NCBI GenBank assembly: GCA_963718295.1
Contig: CAVQYV010000011.1
Span: 1 to 64,000, forward strand
DNA from: CAVQYV01 sp963718295 [NCBI: uncultured Methylomirabilota bacterium]
Lineage (GTDB): Bacteria; Methylomirabilota; Methylomirabilia; CAVQYV01
Reading direction: 5' to 3'
DNA: 64,000 bases
This document shows positions 49,880-58,757 of this stretch, in pieces. A model generated the notes under the pieces. It searched no databases. It was not told the origin of the DNA and saw only the letters and a program-made list of their open reading frames with translations. The first letter of the stretch is position 1, and every line of letters begins with the position of its first letter. Position numbers and translations under genes: made by a program.

Positions 49880-50575
49880 TCATCTTTTTTGGTCGAGCTC
49901 CCAGTTCAAAAGCCCCGCCCGGGCTGCCTGCTGCTCCGCTTCCCTCTTGCTTCTTCCCTGGCCCCGTCCCAGCATCCTCTGGCCAGCCGTAACCTCCACC
50001 GAAAAAAGGGGATCATGGGGCGGACCTTTCCTGCACTTCACCCGATATCGGGGGAGGACCTGGAGATCAGCCTGCACCAGGGTCTGCAGTTTTGATTTAG
50101 CATCGAGAAGGATCGAAGGAGAGAGGTCCTTCAATTCCTTTTTCAGGTGGGGCAACAGGAACTTGTGGACCGAACGCCATCCCCCGTCTAAGTATAGGGC
50201 AGCTATCAATGCCTCCATCGCACCAGCAAGGATGGATCGTTTCCCCCTCCCTTTAGATAACTCCTCTCCTTTGCCCAGCCTCAGGAAATCTCCCAGATGA
50301 ATCTCTTGGGCGATGATCGCCAAGGCCTTTTGGGATACAAGGTGAGCCTTCAGGGTGGTGAGATCCCCTTCCGAGGCGAAAGGATAGTGCCGGTACAGCA
50401 ATTGGCTCGCCAAGAGGCCCAGGAGCGCATCTCCCAGAAACTCCATCCTCTCATTGTGATGGGCAGCCCCATCTGGGGGAGGGCTATTGTTGTTTGCGGA
50501 CCTATGAGTCAGGGCACAGGTCAGAAGGTCCGGGTTCTTGAAGCGGTAGCCCAAGAGGTCTTGAACCTCTTGCAT
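49880..50575 (-). CDS. rnc: ribonuclease III
   Basis: Cleaves double-stranded RNA in rRNA and mRNA processing. From ATG 50575 (GGGAGGAC upstream) 231 residues: LLGYRFKNPDLLTCALTHRS, the catalytic signature NERMEFLGDALLGLLASQLL (about 42-61), GAMEALIAALYLDGGW with the second acidic residue, and a C-terminal dsRBD (SKLQTLVQADLQVLPRYRV; GRSKREAEQQAARAGLLN). A longer frame to 50698 has no ribosome site. Confidence 0.95.
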   Translation of the reverse strand: MQEVQDLLGYRFKNPDLLTCALTHRSANNNSPPPDGAAHHNERMEFLGDALLGLLASQLLYRHYPFASEGDLTTLKAHLVSQKALAIIAQEIHLGDFLRLGKGEELSKGRGKRSILAGAMEALIAALYLDGGWRSVHKFLLPHLKKELKDLSPSILLDAKSKLQTLVQADLQVLPRYRVKCRKGPPHDPLFSVEVTAGQRMLGRGQGRSKREAEQQAARAGLLNWELDQKR

Positions 50576-50705
50576 GATCTGAGTCCTCCCTCTTTCCCAT
50601 GGAATCCAATGCTGTGAATATCGAATCCACCATCCGGGGGTCGCAGGATACATCATTATCATGGCTGGCTGCAAATTCCCAGGGGCAACCTGGGGCAAAA
50701 TATCC

Positions 50706-50734
50706 TTGACAAATCGAGACGCTAAATGGAATAT
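50706..50734 (+). promoter_or_regulatory. possible promoter of the glcD operon
   Basis: TTGACA (50706-50711), 17 bases, GAATAT (50729-50734; matches the consensus at its second, fifth and last positions). About 100 bases upstream of glcD, in an AT-rich stretch divergent from rnc. Confidence 0.45.
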
Positions 50735-50834
50735 ATGAAATTCACATTCTTCCGGGCTTCGATTTCGGTATGGCTTTTCCTAGCAGGGCGGGAAGCCCTG
50801 GGAGGTCCAAGATCACGAGAGGGGGTAGGCTGAA

Positions 50835-52253
50835 ATGGGTCTGAGTTCGAAGGTCTTGAAAAAGATCTCTCATATCGTGGGAAAGGAAGGGCTCCTTTGC
50901 TCCCCCACTGACCTTTTGGTCTACGAATATGACGCCTCCCTGGAGAAGGGGCGACCGGCTGCGGTGGTTTTTCCCACCTCCCGGGATCAGGTGGTCAACT
51001 TGGTTCGATTGGCCAGCAAGGAGGGTGTGCCCTTTGTGGCGCGGGGTTCCGGTACCAATCTGAGCGGGGGCAGCATCCCGCCCGATGGGGGTTTGATCAT
51101 CGAGTTCTCCCGGATGAATCGAATTCTGGAGATCGACCAGGAAAACCTCAGGGCTACGGTGGAGCCCGGGCTCTTCACGATCGAGCTGTCGAATGCCCTG
51201 GCGCCATACGGGTACTATTATGCGCCGGACCCGGCCAGCCAAAAGGTCTCTACCTTCGGCGGGAACGTGGGGGAGAATTCAGGCGGTCCCCATTGCCTCA
51301 AATATGGGGTGACTACCAATCATGTGCTGGGTTTGGAGGTGGTGCTCCCCGACGGAGAAGTGGTCGAATTGGGGGGGAAGACCTCAGAACATCTCGGATA
51401 TGACTTGGTTGGGGTCCTGGTCGGGTCCGAAGGGACGCTGGGCATCATCACCAAGATCATCGTCCGCATCATGAAGGTGCCCGAATCGGTGAAAACGTTC
51501 TTGGCCATCTACGATTCCATAGAAGATGCGGGGGAGAGCGTGTCGGCCATCATTGCCCAGGGGATATTGCCAGCCACCCTGGAATTGATGGACAAAACCG
51601 TGATCGCGGCGGTGGAGGCATCCTTGAAGTCGGGTTATCCTTTGGATGCCGAGGCAGTCTTGATCATAGAATTGGATGGACTCAAGGAGAGCATGGATCG
51701 GCTTTCGGAGAAGATCCTCCAGATCTGCCGGGAGCACGGGGCCAGAGACACGAAAGCGGCCCAGAGCCCTCAGGAGCGGGAAGCACTTTGGGCGGGAAGA
51801 AGAGGCGCCTTCGGGGCGATCGCCCGGGTTGCGCCCAACTATCTGGTGACCGACGGGACGGTGCCCCGCAACCGAATCCCCGAGGTGCTTCGCCGCGTTT
51901 CGGAAATCGGGAAGAAGTATAATCTGCTCATCGGGAACGTGCTTCATGCGGGGGACGGCAATCTCCATCCCCTGATCCTCTTCGATGAGAGAAACCAGGA
52001 GGAGAAAGAGCGGGTCCTGCAGGCTGGGCTTGAGATCTTGGAGGCCTGCGCCGCGGTGGGGGGAACGATTAGCGGCGAGCACGGGATCGGCTTGGAGAAG
52101 ATCGTGGCGATGCCGCTGGTATGCGGGATGGAGGACCTCCGGGCTCTGCGATATGTGAAGGAGACCTTTGATCCCTGTTATCTGTGCAATCCCCGGAAGA
52201 TCCTGCCTGAGGAGGGAATGGAGTGCGTCGCGGGGGCAAGATCCGATGCATAA
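50835..52253 (+). CDS. glcD: FAD-linked 2-hydroxyacid oxidase subunit GlcD
   Basis: 472 residues. PCMH-type FAD domain: VFPTSRDQVVNLVRLASKEG, GVPFVARGSGTNLSGGSIP, STFGGNVGENSGGPHCLKYG, LVGSEGTLGIITKI. C-terminal FAD-oxidase domain with GNVLHAGDGNLHPLILFD and SGEHGIGLEK near residues 375-435. Oxidises glycolate, lactate or a related 2-hydroxyacid. It is followed by a second FAD subunit overlapping by eight bases; the iron-sulfur GlcF subunit is not in this window. Confidence 0.9.
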   Translation: MGLSSKVLKKISHIVGKEGLLCSPTDLLVYEYDASLEKGRPAAVVFPTSRDQVVNLVRLASKEGVPFVARGSGTNLSGGSIPPDGGLIIEFSRMNRILEIDQENLRATVEPGLFTIELSNALAPYGYYYAPDPASQKVSTFGGNVGENSGGPHCLKYGVTTNHVLGLEVVLPDGEVVELGGKTSEHLGYDLVGVLVGSEGTLGIITKIIVRIMKVPESVKTFLAIYDSIEDAGESVSAIIAQGILPATLELMDKTVIAAVEASLKSGYPLDAEAVLIIELDGLKESMDRLSEKILQICREHGARDTKAAQSPQEREALWAGRRGAFGAIARVAPNYLVTDGTVPRNRIPEVLRRVSEIGKKYNLLIGNVLHAGDGNLHPLILFDERNQEEKERVLQAGLEILEACAAVGGTISGEHGIGLEKIVAMPLVCGMEDLRALRYVKETFDPCYLCNPRKILPEEGMECVAGARSDA

Positions 52254-53601
52254 TCGACCTCTCCTGGATGGGTTTTCAGAGGATCTTTCGCCCATGCTTC
52301 GGCCGGTGGAAGATGCCACCTTGCTTCGTTCCTTCATGGGAGATGAGATGATGCCCAAGGAGACCGCCTCGGTCGGTTCTTTGGAGGAGGCCTCAGAGAC
52401 GTTGAAGGCAGCCAACTCCCAAGGATTGGCGGTCATTCCCCAGGGATCCGGGACGATGATGGGTCTGGGTAATCTGTTGCGACGTGCGGATATATTGCTG
52501 GAAGTTGGGGGATTGAGGAGAGTTTTGGAGCACAATCCCGAGAATCTCACGGTGACCACAGAATGCGGGCTTTCCCTGGGTGAGCTGCGGGAGGTCCTTG
52601 CGGAAAAAGGGCAGTTCCTTCCCCTGGATCCCCCTCTTTCCTCTGCCACCCTGGGTGGAATTATCTCTTGTAATGCCAGCGGTCCCAAGCGGCTCATCTA
52701 CGGTGTGTGCCGGGATATGATCCTCGGGATGAAGGTGATCCTGGCGGATGGGTCCGTGATCAACTCCGGGGGGCGGTGCGTGAAAAATGTCTCCGGCCTC
52801 GACCTCTGTAAGCTTTTCATTGGCTCCCTCGGGACTCTCGGGGTCATCGCGGAGGCGACCTTCAAGGTCCATCCCTTGCCGGAGGAGGAGGCGATACAGG
52901 TGGGATGGTCCTCTGATGCGGGGGAGGCGTTTCAATTATGCAGATCCGTGATCCATTCGGTCCTGTTTCCGGCTGCCTTGGAGATCCTGGATCCTCACTT
53001 GGCGGACCTATGGTGCCGACAGATGGGAAGTCAACCCACCGAGAAGGGCTGGCTCACCCTGCTGGGATGGACAGGTTTTGCAGAGGATGTCAGGCGATGC
53101 CTCCGGGACGGTCAGGTGATTTTTCGAAGCCACAATATGATGGAAGGGGGAGTCTATTCATCCGATGCCGCCCAGAAGGGATGGGAAGCCCTGGGCCATC
53201 TGCCCCAATCGCTGGAAAGCCCGGTTGGAGGGCTGGTCTGCTGTCGGATGTGTCTTTTGCTTGACCGTCTGCAGGAGGGGGTCCAAAGATGGCAGGAGGA
53301 GGTGAGCCAGGCCGGCGGAAGGTCCGCTCTGTCGGTTCGGGCCGGATCGGGAATCCTTTATGGATATTTGCTGGACGCCCATCAGAATCCCGAGGCATCC
53401 ATTCAGGCCGTAGAGAGAATGAGGAAATGGACGATTGGCATGGGTGGTAACTTGGTGGTCGAAAGCGCTCCGGTTTGGCTGAAAAAGCGAGTGGATGTCT
53501 GGGGGACGACGGGAAAGGAACTCATCCTGATGAAACGTCTGAAAGCCCATTTCGATCCCCGGGATGTGTTGAATCCAGGAAGGTATGTGGGTGGAATCTG
53601 A
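52246..53601 (+). CDS. glcE: FAD-binding oxidase, GlcE-like
   Basis: 451 residues from ATG 52246, overlapping the glcD stop. It has the same PCMH FAD fold: ETLKAANSQGLAVIPQGSGT, TTECGLSLGELREVLAEKGQ, SATLGGIISCNASGPKRLIY, GRCVKNVSGLDLCKLFIGSLGTLGVI, and ends HFDPRDVLNPGRYVGGI, the GlcE/GlcD C-terminal signature. Longer than typical GlcE (about 350). It probably pairs with GlcD as the second flavin subunit. Confidence 0.85.
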   Translation: MHNRPLLDGFSEDLSPMLRPVEDATLLRSFMGDEMMPKETASVGSLEEASETLKAANSQGLAVIPQGSGTMMGLGNLLRRADILLEVGGLRRVLEHNPENLTVTTECGLSLGELREVLAEKGQFLPLDPPLSSATLGGIISCNASGPKRLIYGVCRDMILGMKVILADGSVINSGGRCVKNVSGLDLCKLFIGSLGTLGVIAEATFKVHPLPEEEAIQVGWSSDAGEAFQLCRSVIHSVLFPAALEILDPHLADLWCRQMGSQPTEKGWLTLLGWTGFAEDVRRCLRDGQVIFRSHNMMEGGVYSSDAAQKGWEALGHLPQSLESPVGGLVCCRMCLLLDRLQEGVQRWQEEVSQAGGRSALSVRAGSGILYGYLLDAHQNPEASIQAVERMRKWTIGMGGNLVVESAPVWLKKRVDVWGTTGKELILMKRLKAHFDPRDVLNPGRYVGGI

Positions 53602-54670
53602 GGGCCTGCCGGTGGCGCAAAAGGCGGGGACGGAGGATCCGCCCCAATCGATCCGATCCGATCTGAGATTGGTGGCCTGGGAATCTACCCGGGCCTGCCA
53701 GCTCGCCTGTCTTCATTGCCGGGCGAAGGCTCAGCCGGGACCTCATCCCGATCAGCTTCGAAAGGAGGAGGTGCTCGGCCTCATCGATGAGATTGCCTCC
53801 TTCTCTCGTCCGATTTTTATCATTACCGGAGGAAATCCCTTGCTGCGAGGAGATATCTTTGAGATATCCGCCTACGCAGCAAAGATGGGGTTGCGGCCGG
53901 TCATGTCCCCCAGCGGCTCGCACATTACCCGCGAGATTGTGAGGGAAATGGTATCTTCCGGAATCAGGCGGATCTCCATGAGCCTGGATGGGTCCACGGC
54001 CAACATCCACGATTTCTTCCGCCAGGTCCCGGGTTGCTTCGATGAGACCCTTGAGGCTCTGAGATACGCCCGGGAGGAGGGCCTCCCATTTCAAATCAAC
54101 ACCACCGTCACCTGCCATAACCTCTTCGATCTTCCTGCGATCCGCGATCTGGTTCTGGCCTCGGGTGCAGCTGCCTGGGATGTCTTTATGTTCATACCGA
54201 CGGGCCGTGGCGGGTCTGAGCTGGCCGTTTCCCCGCGCGCCTACGAGGAGACAATGGCCTTCGTATACGAGTGCAGCCAGTCTTCTCCCAATCCCGTAAA
54301 GATGACCTGCGCCCCCCAGTACCGGAGACTTCTGTGCCAGCGGAAGGCGAGGGTGGGGGGGATGCAGTCTGCCGGAAGGGGATGTATGTCAGGGAATGGA
54401 TTCTGTTTTGTCTCCCACGTCGGAGAGGTCCTGGGATGCGGAATGCTGCCTTTGTCGGCAGGTAACGTCAGGGAGCGGCCATTGGGCGAGATCTATCGGG
54501 ATTCGGTCCTCTTTCGGTCCTTTCGGGACCCCAATTCGCTCCACGGGAAATGTCGTCGCTGCGAATTCAGGGCGGTCTGCGGGGGCTGTCGAGCCCGAGC
54601 CTGGGCGGTATCGAAAGATCCGCTCGGGGAGGAGCCCTATTGTTGGTACGAGCCCGGAAAGGGCCTTTAG
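53585..54670 (+). CDS. radical SAM/SPASM protein, AhbC/AhbD/NirJ-like
   Basis: 361 residues. The radical SAM CxxxCxxC is CQLACLHC in AWESTRACQLACLHCRAKA (about residues 38-45), then IFIITGGNPLLRGDIF, RRISMSLDGST, and PFQINTTVTCHNL. The C-terminal auxiliary cluster motif reads CRRCEFRAVCGGCRARA with a later Cys in EEPYCWYEP, as in the alternative haem-biosynthesis enzymes AhbC and AhbD and NirJ. That would fit siroheme-dependent haem formation in an anaerobe, but no other ahb gene is nearby, so substrate is inferred. It overlaps glcE by 17 bases. Confidence 0.75.
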   Translation: MWVESEGLPVAQKAGTEDPPQSIRSDLRLVAWESTRACQLACLHCRAKAQPGPHPDQLRKEEVLGLIDEIASFSRPIFIITGGNPLLRGDIFEISAYAAKMGLRPVMSPSGSHITREIVREMVSSGIRRISMSLDGSTANIHDFFRQVPGCFDETLEALRYAREEGLPFQINTTVTCHNLFDLPAIRDLVLASGAAAWDVFMFIPTGRGGSELAVSPRAYEETMAFVYECSQSSPNPVKMTCAPQYRRLLCQRKARVGGMQSAGRGCMSGNGFCFVSHVGEVLGCGMLPLSAGNVRERPLGEIYRDSVLFRSFRDPNSLHGKCRRCEFRAVCGGCRARAWAVSKDPLGEEPYCWYEPGKGL

Positions 54671-54730
54671 AGCGCCCTTCCGGGAGGAGCCGAGTGTAAG
54701 GACGGGAAACTCCGTCAAAACCTGGAAAGA

Positions 54731-55426
54731 ATGACGATGATGATGAAGCGCACCCTGGCATTCAAAGATCCTCGGGAGCTGACTGCGGCTGGTTTTCAAT
54801 TGACGAGCCTGGTGGTGGGGAGTCTCTTCACCAATTGCTACATCCTCCACGCCGGACCGAAGGAGGCCATGGTGGTCGATCCGGGGGCGGACCCGGATGT
54901 CATCATGGAGGCCCTGCAGGAGGAGGATTTGAAGGTTCGATATATCTTGGTGACCCATGCCCATTTCGATCACGTCTGTGCCGTAAAGGCCCTGCAGGAC
55001 TCCCTGGGGGGGGAGACGCTTTTGCACGCGGCCGACTTGCCCCTATGGGAGAACCTGCCCGCCCAGGGTGCTGCCTTTGGGATGAGGATCGGATCCATAC
55101 CGCGGGTGGACCGGTTGGTGAAGGAAGGAGATCGGCTCTCTCTGGGAGGTTGTGATTTCCAAATCATCCATACTCCAGGCCATTCCCCCGGAGGGATCTC
55201 CCTGTTTTCTTCCCGGATGGTCCTGGTGGGAGATACCCTCTTTGCCGGCTCCGTTGGCCGAACCGATCTTCCAGGAGGGAATCACGACCAGCTGCTTTAC
55301 TCCATTCGCAGCAAGCTGCTTTCCCTGGAGGATGATGTCCGGGTTTTTCCGGGACATGGGGAGGCGACTACCATCGGTCAGGAACGGAGATCCAATCCCT
55401 TCCTGATGGGGGAGTGGGGAAATTGA
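54731..55426 (+). CDS. MBL-fold metallohydrolase (glyoxalase II-like)
   Basis: 231 residues. Metal motif HAHFDHVCAVKAL (HxHxDH) at about residues 76-88, GDTLFAGSVGRTDLPGGN with the bridging Asp region, and a terminal VFPGHGEATTIGQERRSNPF. This is the GloB-like hydroxyacylglutathione hydrolase or persulfide-hydrolase subgroup; the true thioester or disulfide substrate cannot be told apart. Start ATG 54731 follows GGAAAGA; several adjacent ATG codons exist. It overlaps fixC by 13 bases. Confidence 0.85.
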   Translation: MTMMMKRTLAFKDPRELTAAGFQLTSLVVGSLFTNCYILHAGPKEAMVVDPGADPDVIMEALQEEDLKVRYILVTHAHFDHVCAVKALQDSLGGETLLHAADLPLWENLPAQGAAFGMRIGSIPRVDRLVKEGDRLSLGGCDFQIIHTPGHSPGGISLFSSRMVLVGDTLFAGSVGRTDLPGGNHDQLLYSIRSKLLSLEDDVRVFPGHGEATTIGQERRSNPFLMGEWGN

Positions 55427-56721
55427 GCGAGGAGGCCTTTGACGCGATCGTGGTTGGCGCGGGCCCCGCTGGGACTGCCGCCGCTTATCTCCTTGCCCAA
55501 AAGGGGTGGCAGGTAGTCCTCCTGGAGAGGGGGGACTGCGCAGGGGCCAAGAACGTCATGGGGGGAATCCTGTACCGGAAAGCAATGGAGGAGGTAATCC
55601 CCTCCTTCTGGTCTGAGGCCCCCGTAGAGCGACATATCAGCGAGCAGAGGCTGTGGCTGCTCTCCTCCGATTCTGCCTTCAGTGTCGGTTATAAAAGCAA
55701 GGCCCTGGCGGCGGAGCCCTACAATGCCTTCAGTATCCTTCGAGCCAAATTCGATTCCTGGTTCGCGGGGAAGGCGGAAGAAGCCGGGGCGATCTTGGTT
55801 CCTCAGACGGTAGTGGAGGAACTCATCTGGGAAGGGGATCGGGTGGTCGGGGTCAGGACGGGGCGGGAGGAAGGGGATCTCTTTGCCCAGGTGGTGGTTG
55901 TGGCCGATGGGGTCAATTCCCTCCTGGCTCAAAAGGCGGGCCTCCATCCCGAGATCAGGTCCCATCAGGTCGCACTGGCGGTGAAAGAGATCATATCCCT
56001 GCCCCCAGAAAAGATCGAGGATCGATTCAACCTGGAGGATGGAGAGGGCACGGCCATCGAGATCGTGGGGGATAGCACCCGGGGCATGGTGGGGATGGGC
56101 TTCATCTATACCAATCGAGAGTCCCTCTCGGTGGGCCTTGGGGTCCTCCTCCGTGATCTGGTGAAATCGGGGCTGTCCCCTCATGATCTCATCGAAGGGA
56201 TGAAGGCCCACCCTGCGATTCGCCCGCTGCTGGAAGGGGGAAGAACTGAGGAATATGCCGCCCACTTGATTCCCGAGGGAGGTTGGGAGGCAATCCCTCC
56301 TCTCTACCGGAATGGGCTGCTGGTGGCTGGGGATGCAGCAATGCTGGTGAATGGCCTCCATCGTGAGGGATCCAACATGGCCTTGACCTCGGGGAGGTTG
56401 GCGGCCGAGACCGCATTGAAGGCCAAAGAGGCAGGGGACTTCTCGGTCGGAACCTTGAGCGCCTACCGGGCCGCCCTGGAGAGGAGTTTCACCTTGCAGG
56501 ACCTGAGGCGATATCGAAAGATCCCCGACCTGTTGGCCACCCATCCCCAATTTTTTTCCCTGTATCCTGCGGTTCTGAACGAGGCGGCCCACGAGATATT
56601 GACGGTGGATGGGAAGTCGAAAGGGGAAAAGATCGGCCTGATCAAGAAGAGGCTTTTCCAGAGGCTTCCGAGGCGGGCGATCCTGAGGGATCTCTTCCAT
56701 CTTTGGAGGTCTTTTCGATGA
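55414..56721 (+). CDS. fixC: ETF:quinone oxidoreductase-like flavoprotein FixC
   Basis: About 435 residues from GTG 55414 (a TTG at 55423 is also possible). N-terminal FAD fold DAIVVGAGPAGTAAAYLLAQ, then ERGDCAGAKNVMGGILYRKA, a FixC landmark, VVVVADGVNSLLAQKAGLHP, GLLVAGDAAMLVNGLHREGS and the helix TSGRLAAETAL. It takes electrons from an electron-transferring flavoprotein and passes them to quinone. FixX follows with an ATGA overlap. No fixA/fixB (ETF) genes lie in the window. Confidence 0.92.
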   Translation: MGKLSEEAFDAIVVGAGPAGTAAAYLLAQKGWQVVLLERGDCAGAKNVMGGILYRKAMEEVIPSFWSEAPVERHISEQRLWLLSSDSAFSVGYKSKALAAEPYNAFSILRAKFDSWFAGKAEEAGAILVPQTVVEELIWEGDRVVGVRTGREEGDLFAQVVVVADGVNSLLAQKAGLHPEIRSHQVALAVKEIISLPPEKIEDRFNLEDGEGTAIEIVGDSTRGMVGMGFIYTNRESLSVGLGVLLRDLVKSGLSPHDLIEGMKAHPAIRPLLEGGRTEEYAAHLIPEGGWEAIPPLYRNGLLVAGDAAMLVNGLHREGSNMALTSGRLAAETALKAKEAGDFSVGTLSAYRAALERSFTLQDLRRYRKIPDLLATHPQFFSLYPAVLNEAAHEILTVDGKSKGEKIGLIKKRLFQRLPRRAILRDLFHLWRSFR

Positions 56722-56987
56722 AGTTAGAGGATAAGCTTTACCTCCTCAAGTTCAAGCCGGAGGAGAAGACCCATTTGATGCCTAAAGAGGGAGACTGCCA
56801 GAGGTGTGAAGGGAGACCCTGTACGACCTTCTGCCCAGCCCAGGTCTACAAATGGGAGGGGGAGAAATTGGTGGTCTCCTACGAGAACTGCCTGGAATGC
56901 GGCTCCTGTCGAATTGGGTGCAAATTCACCTCTATCGAGTGGCGCTATCCGCGAGGAGGCTGCGGGGTTTCCTATAGATTTGGCTAA
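56718..56987 (+). CDS. fixX: ferredoxin-like protein FixX
   Basis: 89 residues from ATG 56718. MKLEDKLYLLKFKPEEKTHL, then CQRCEGRPCTTFCPAQVYKW and CLECGSCRIGCKFTSIEWRY: two cysteine clusters of the FixX family, with one complete [4Fe-4S] set in the second block (CxxCxxC...C). It forms the iron-sulfur part of the FixC complex. A frame from 56703 adds five residues without a ribosome site. Confidence 0.93.
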   Translation: MKLEDKLYLLKFKPEEKTHLMPKEGDCQRCEGRPCTTFCPAQVYKWEGEKLVVSYENCLECGSCRIGCKFTSIEWRYPRGGCGVSYRFG

Positions 56988-56993
56988 AAACCG

Positions 56994-57022
56994 TTGACCG
57001 GACGGCTATTATAGGTTAAATA
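56994..57022 (+). promoter_or_regulatory. probable promoter of the ilv operon
   Basis: TTGACC (56994-56999), then 16 bases to TTAAAT (57016-57021), or 17 to TAAATA (57017-57022). It lies in the 77-base gap between fixX and ilvD, about 40 bases from the ilvD start. No leader peptide with Leu/Val/Ile codon runs is visible. Confidence 0.55.
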
Positions 57023-57064
57023 CATATGATTTCGAGCTGGACAAGGTGCAGAGAGGAGACTTGA

Positions 57065-58726
57065 ATGCGAAGCGATATTATCAAAGAGGGATTGGAAAGG
57101 GTTCCTCACCGAGCCATGCTCCATGCGGTGGGTGTCACCCGGAAGGCCCTAAAGAGGCCCTTTATCGGGGTGGCCACGAGCTTCAGCGATCTCATACCTG
57201 GGCACATGGGAATGAGAGAACTGGAGCGGTTCATCGAGAAGGGAGTGCACTCGGGAGGAGGTTATTCTTTCTTCTTTGGAATCCCTGGGGTTTGTGACGG
57301 TATCGCCATGGGCCATTCGGGCATGCACTATTCCTTGCCCTCGCGGGAACTGATCGCAGATTGCATCGAGTCGGTTGCCAAGGTGCATTGTTTCGATGGC
57401 CTTGTATTGCTGACCAATTGTGATAAGATAACACCAGGCATGCTGATGGCTGCTGCCCGCGTCGACATCCCCACCGTGGTCCTCACCGCTGGGCCCATGC
57501 TTTCCGGAAGGTATAAGATGCGCCGGCTCTCGTTCGTCAACGACGCCTTCGAAGCCATGGGGCGCTTTAAGACCGGACAGATCGATGCCCACGAGCTGGA
57601 ATGTCTGGAAATGGAAGCGTGCCCGGGCGCTGGGGCCTGCCAGGGCCTCTACACGGCGAATACTATGGCTTGCATGACCGAGGTGCTGGGGATGTCTCTG
57701 CCGGGGACAGCCACGGCCCTGGCTGCCTCATCCCGCAAGAGGCGCCAGGCCTTTGAATCGGGCGAAGAGGTGATGAGATTGGTAAGGGAGGGGATGAATG
57801 CTCGAAAGATCATGACCAAAGAGGCTTTCGAGAATGCCATTCATGTCGACATGGCTCTGGGAGGCTCCACCAACACCGTTCTTCATCTCACCGCTATTGC
57901 CAGGGAAGCAGGGGTGGTCCTGGATCTGGATCTATATGATCGCATCAGCAAGGAGGTCCCCCAGCTTTGCAGTTTGCTTCCGGGGGGGAAGTATTTCTTG
58001 GAGGATCTGGATTTTGCGGGGGGGATCCCGGGGGTGATGAAAAGGATCAAGTCGCAATTGCACGATCTGCCTACGGTCTCAGGGAAGAGTACCCGGATGA
58101 TTGCGGAGGAGGGGGAGATCTTTGATGAGGACATCATCCGCCCTCCGGAGCGTCCCTATAACCCTGAGGGAGGCATTGTCATCCTGCGGGGCAATCTCGC
58201 CCCCCAAGGGGCGGTGATCAAGCAGGTTGGCCTGACGGAAAAGATGAAGAGCTTTGAAGGGCGAGCCAAGGTCTTCGATTCGGAAGAGGCGGGCATGGCG
58301 GCGATCATGGAGGGAAGGATCGTTCCGGGGGATGTGGTGGTCATCCGCTACGAGGGACCCAAGGGCGGGCCGGGGATGCGGGAAATGCTATCTCCCACCT
58401 CGGTCCTCATGGGATTGGGCCTGGGAGAGGAGGTAGCCCTCATTACCGATGGCCGATTCTCGGGAGGGACCCGAGGTCCCTGTGTCGGTCATATTTCCCC
58501 CGAGGCCATGGAAGGAGGCCCCATTGCCATTCTTCAGGATGGGGATGTGATCTCCATCGATTTATCCAAGCGGATTCTGCAGGTCAAGCTATCCGACCAG
58601 GAAATCCAGGATCGCCGTTCGAACTGGAAGCCTCCACGGCCCAAGGTGACAGATGGTTGGCTGGCCCGGTATTCGAAACTGGTGACCTCTGCCAATACGG
58701 GAGCGGTCCTGAAGGCGGAAGACTGA
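57065..58726 (+). CDS. ilvD: dihydroxyacid dehydratase
   Basis: Dehydrates 2,3-dihydroxy-isovalerate/methylvalerate, the third branched-chain step. 553 residues. Iron-sulfur cysteines are in [15 protein letters not shown] and [20 protein letters not shown]; substrate loops [16 protein letters not shown] and [26 protein letters not shown] 57065 after AGAGAGGAGACTTGA. First gene of ilvD-ilvB-ilvN-ilvC. Confidence 0.97.
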   Translation: MRSDIIKEGLERVPHRAMLHAVGVTRKALKRPFIGVATSFSDLIPGHMGMRELERFIEKGVHSGGGYSFFFGIPGVCDGIAMGHSGMHYSLPSRELIADCIESVAKVHCFDGLVLLTNCDKITPGMLMAAARVDIPTVVLTAGPMLSGRYKMRRLSFVNDAFEAMGRFKTGQIDAHELECLEMEACPGAGACQGLYTANTMACMTEVLGMSLPGTATALAASSRKRRQAFESGEEVMRLVREGMNARKIMTKEAFENAIHVDMALGGSTNTVLHLTAIAREAGVVLDLDLYDRISKEVPQLCSLLPGGKYFLEDLDFAGGIPGVMKRIKSQLHDLPTVSGKSTRMIAEEGEIFDEDIIRPPERPYNPEGGIVILRGNLAPQGAVIKQVGLTEKMKSFEGRAKVFDSEEAGMAAIMEGRIVPGDVVVIRYEGPKGGPGMREMLSPTSVLMGLGLGEEVALITDGRFSGGTRGPCVGHISPEAMEGGPIAILQDGDVISIDLSKRILQVKLSDQEIQDRRSNWKPPRPKVTDGWLARYSKLVTSANTGAVLKAED

Positions 58727-58757
58727 AGGTTGGGAATGAGCAGGCGAAGGAGCCGAC

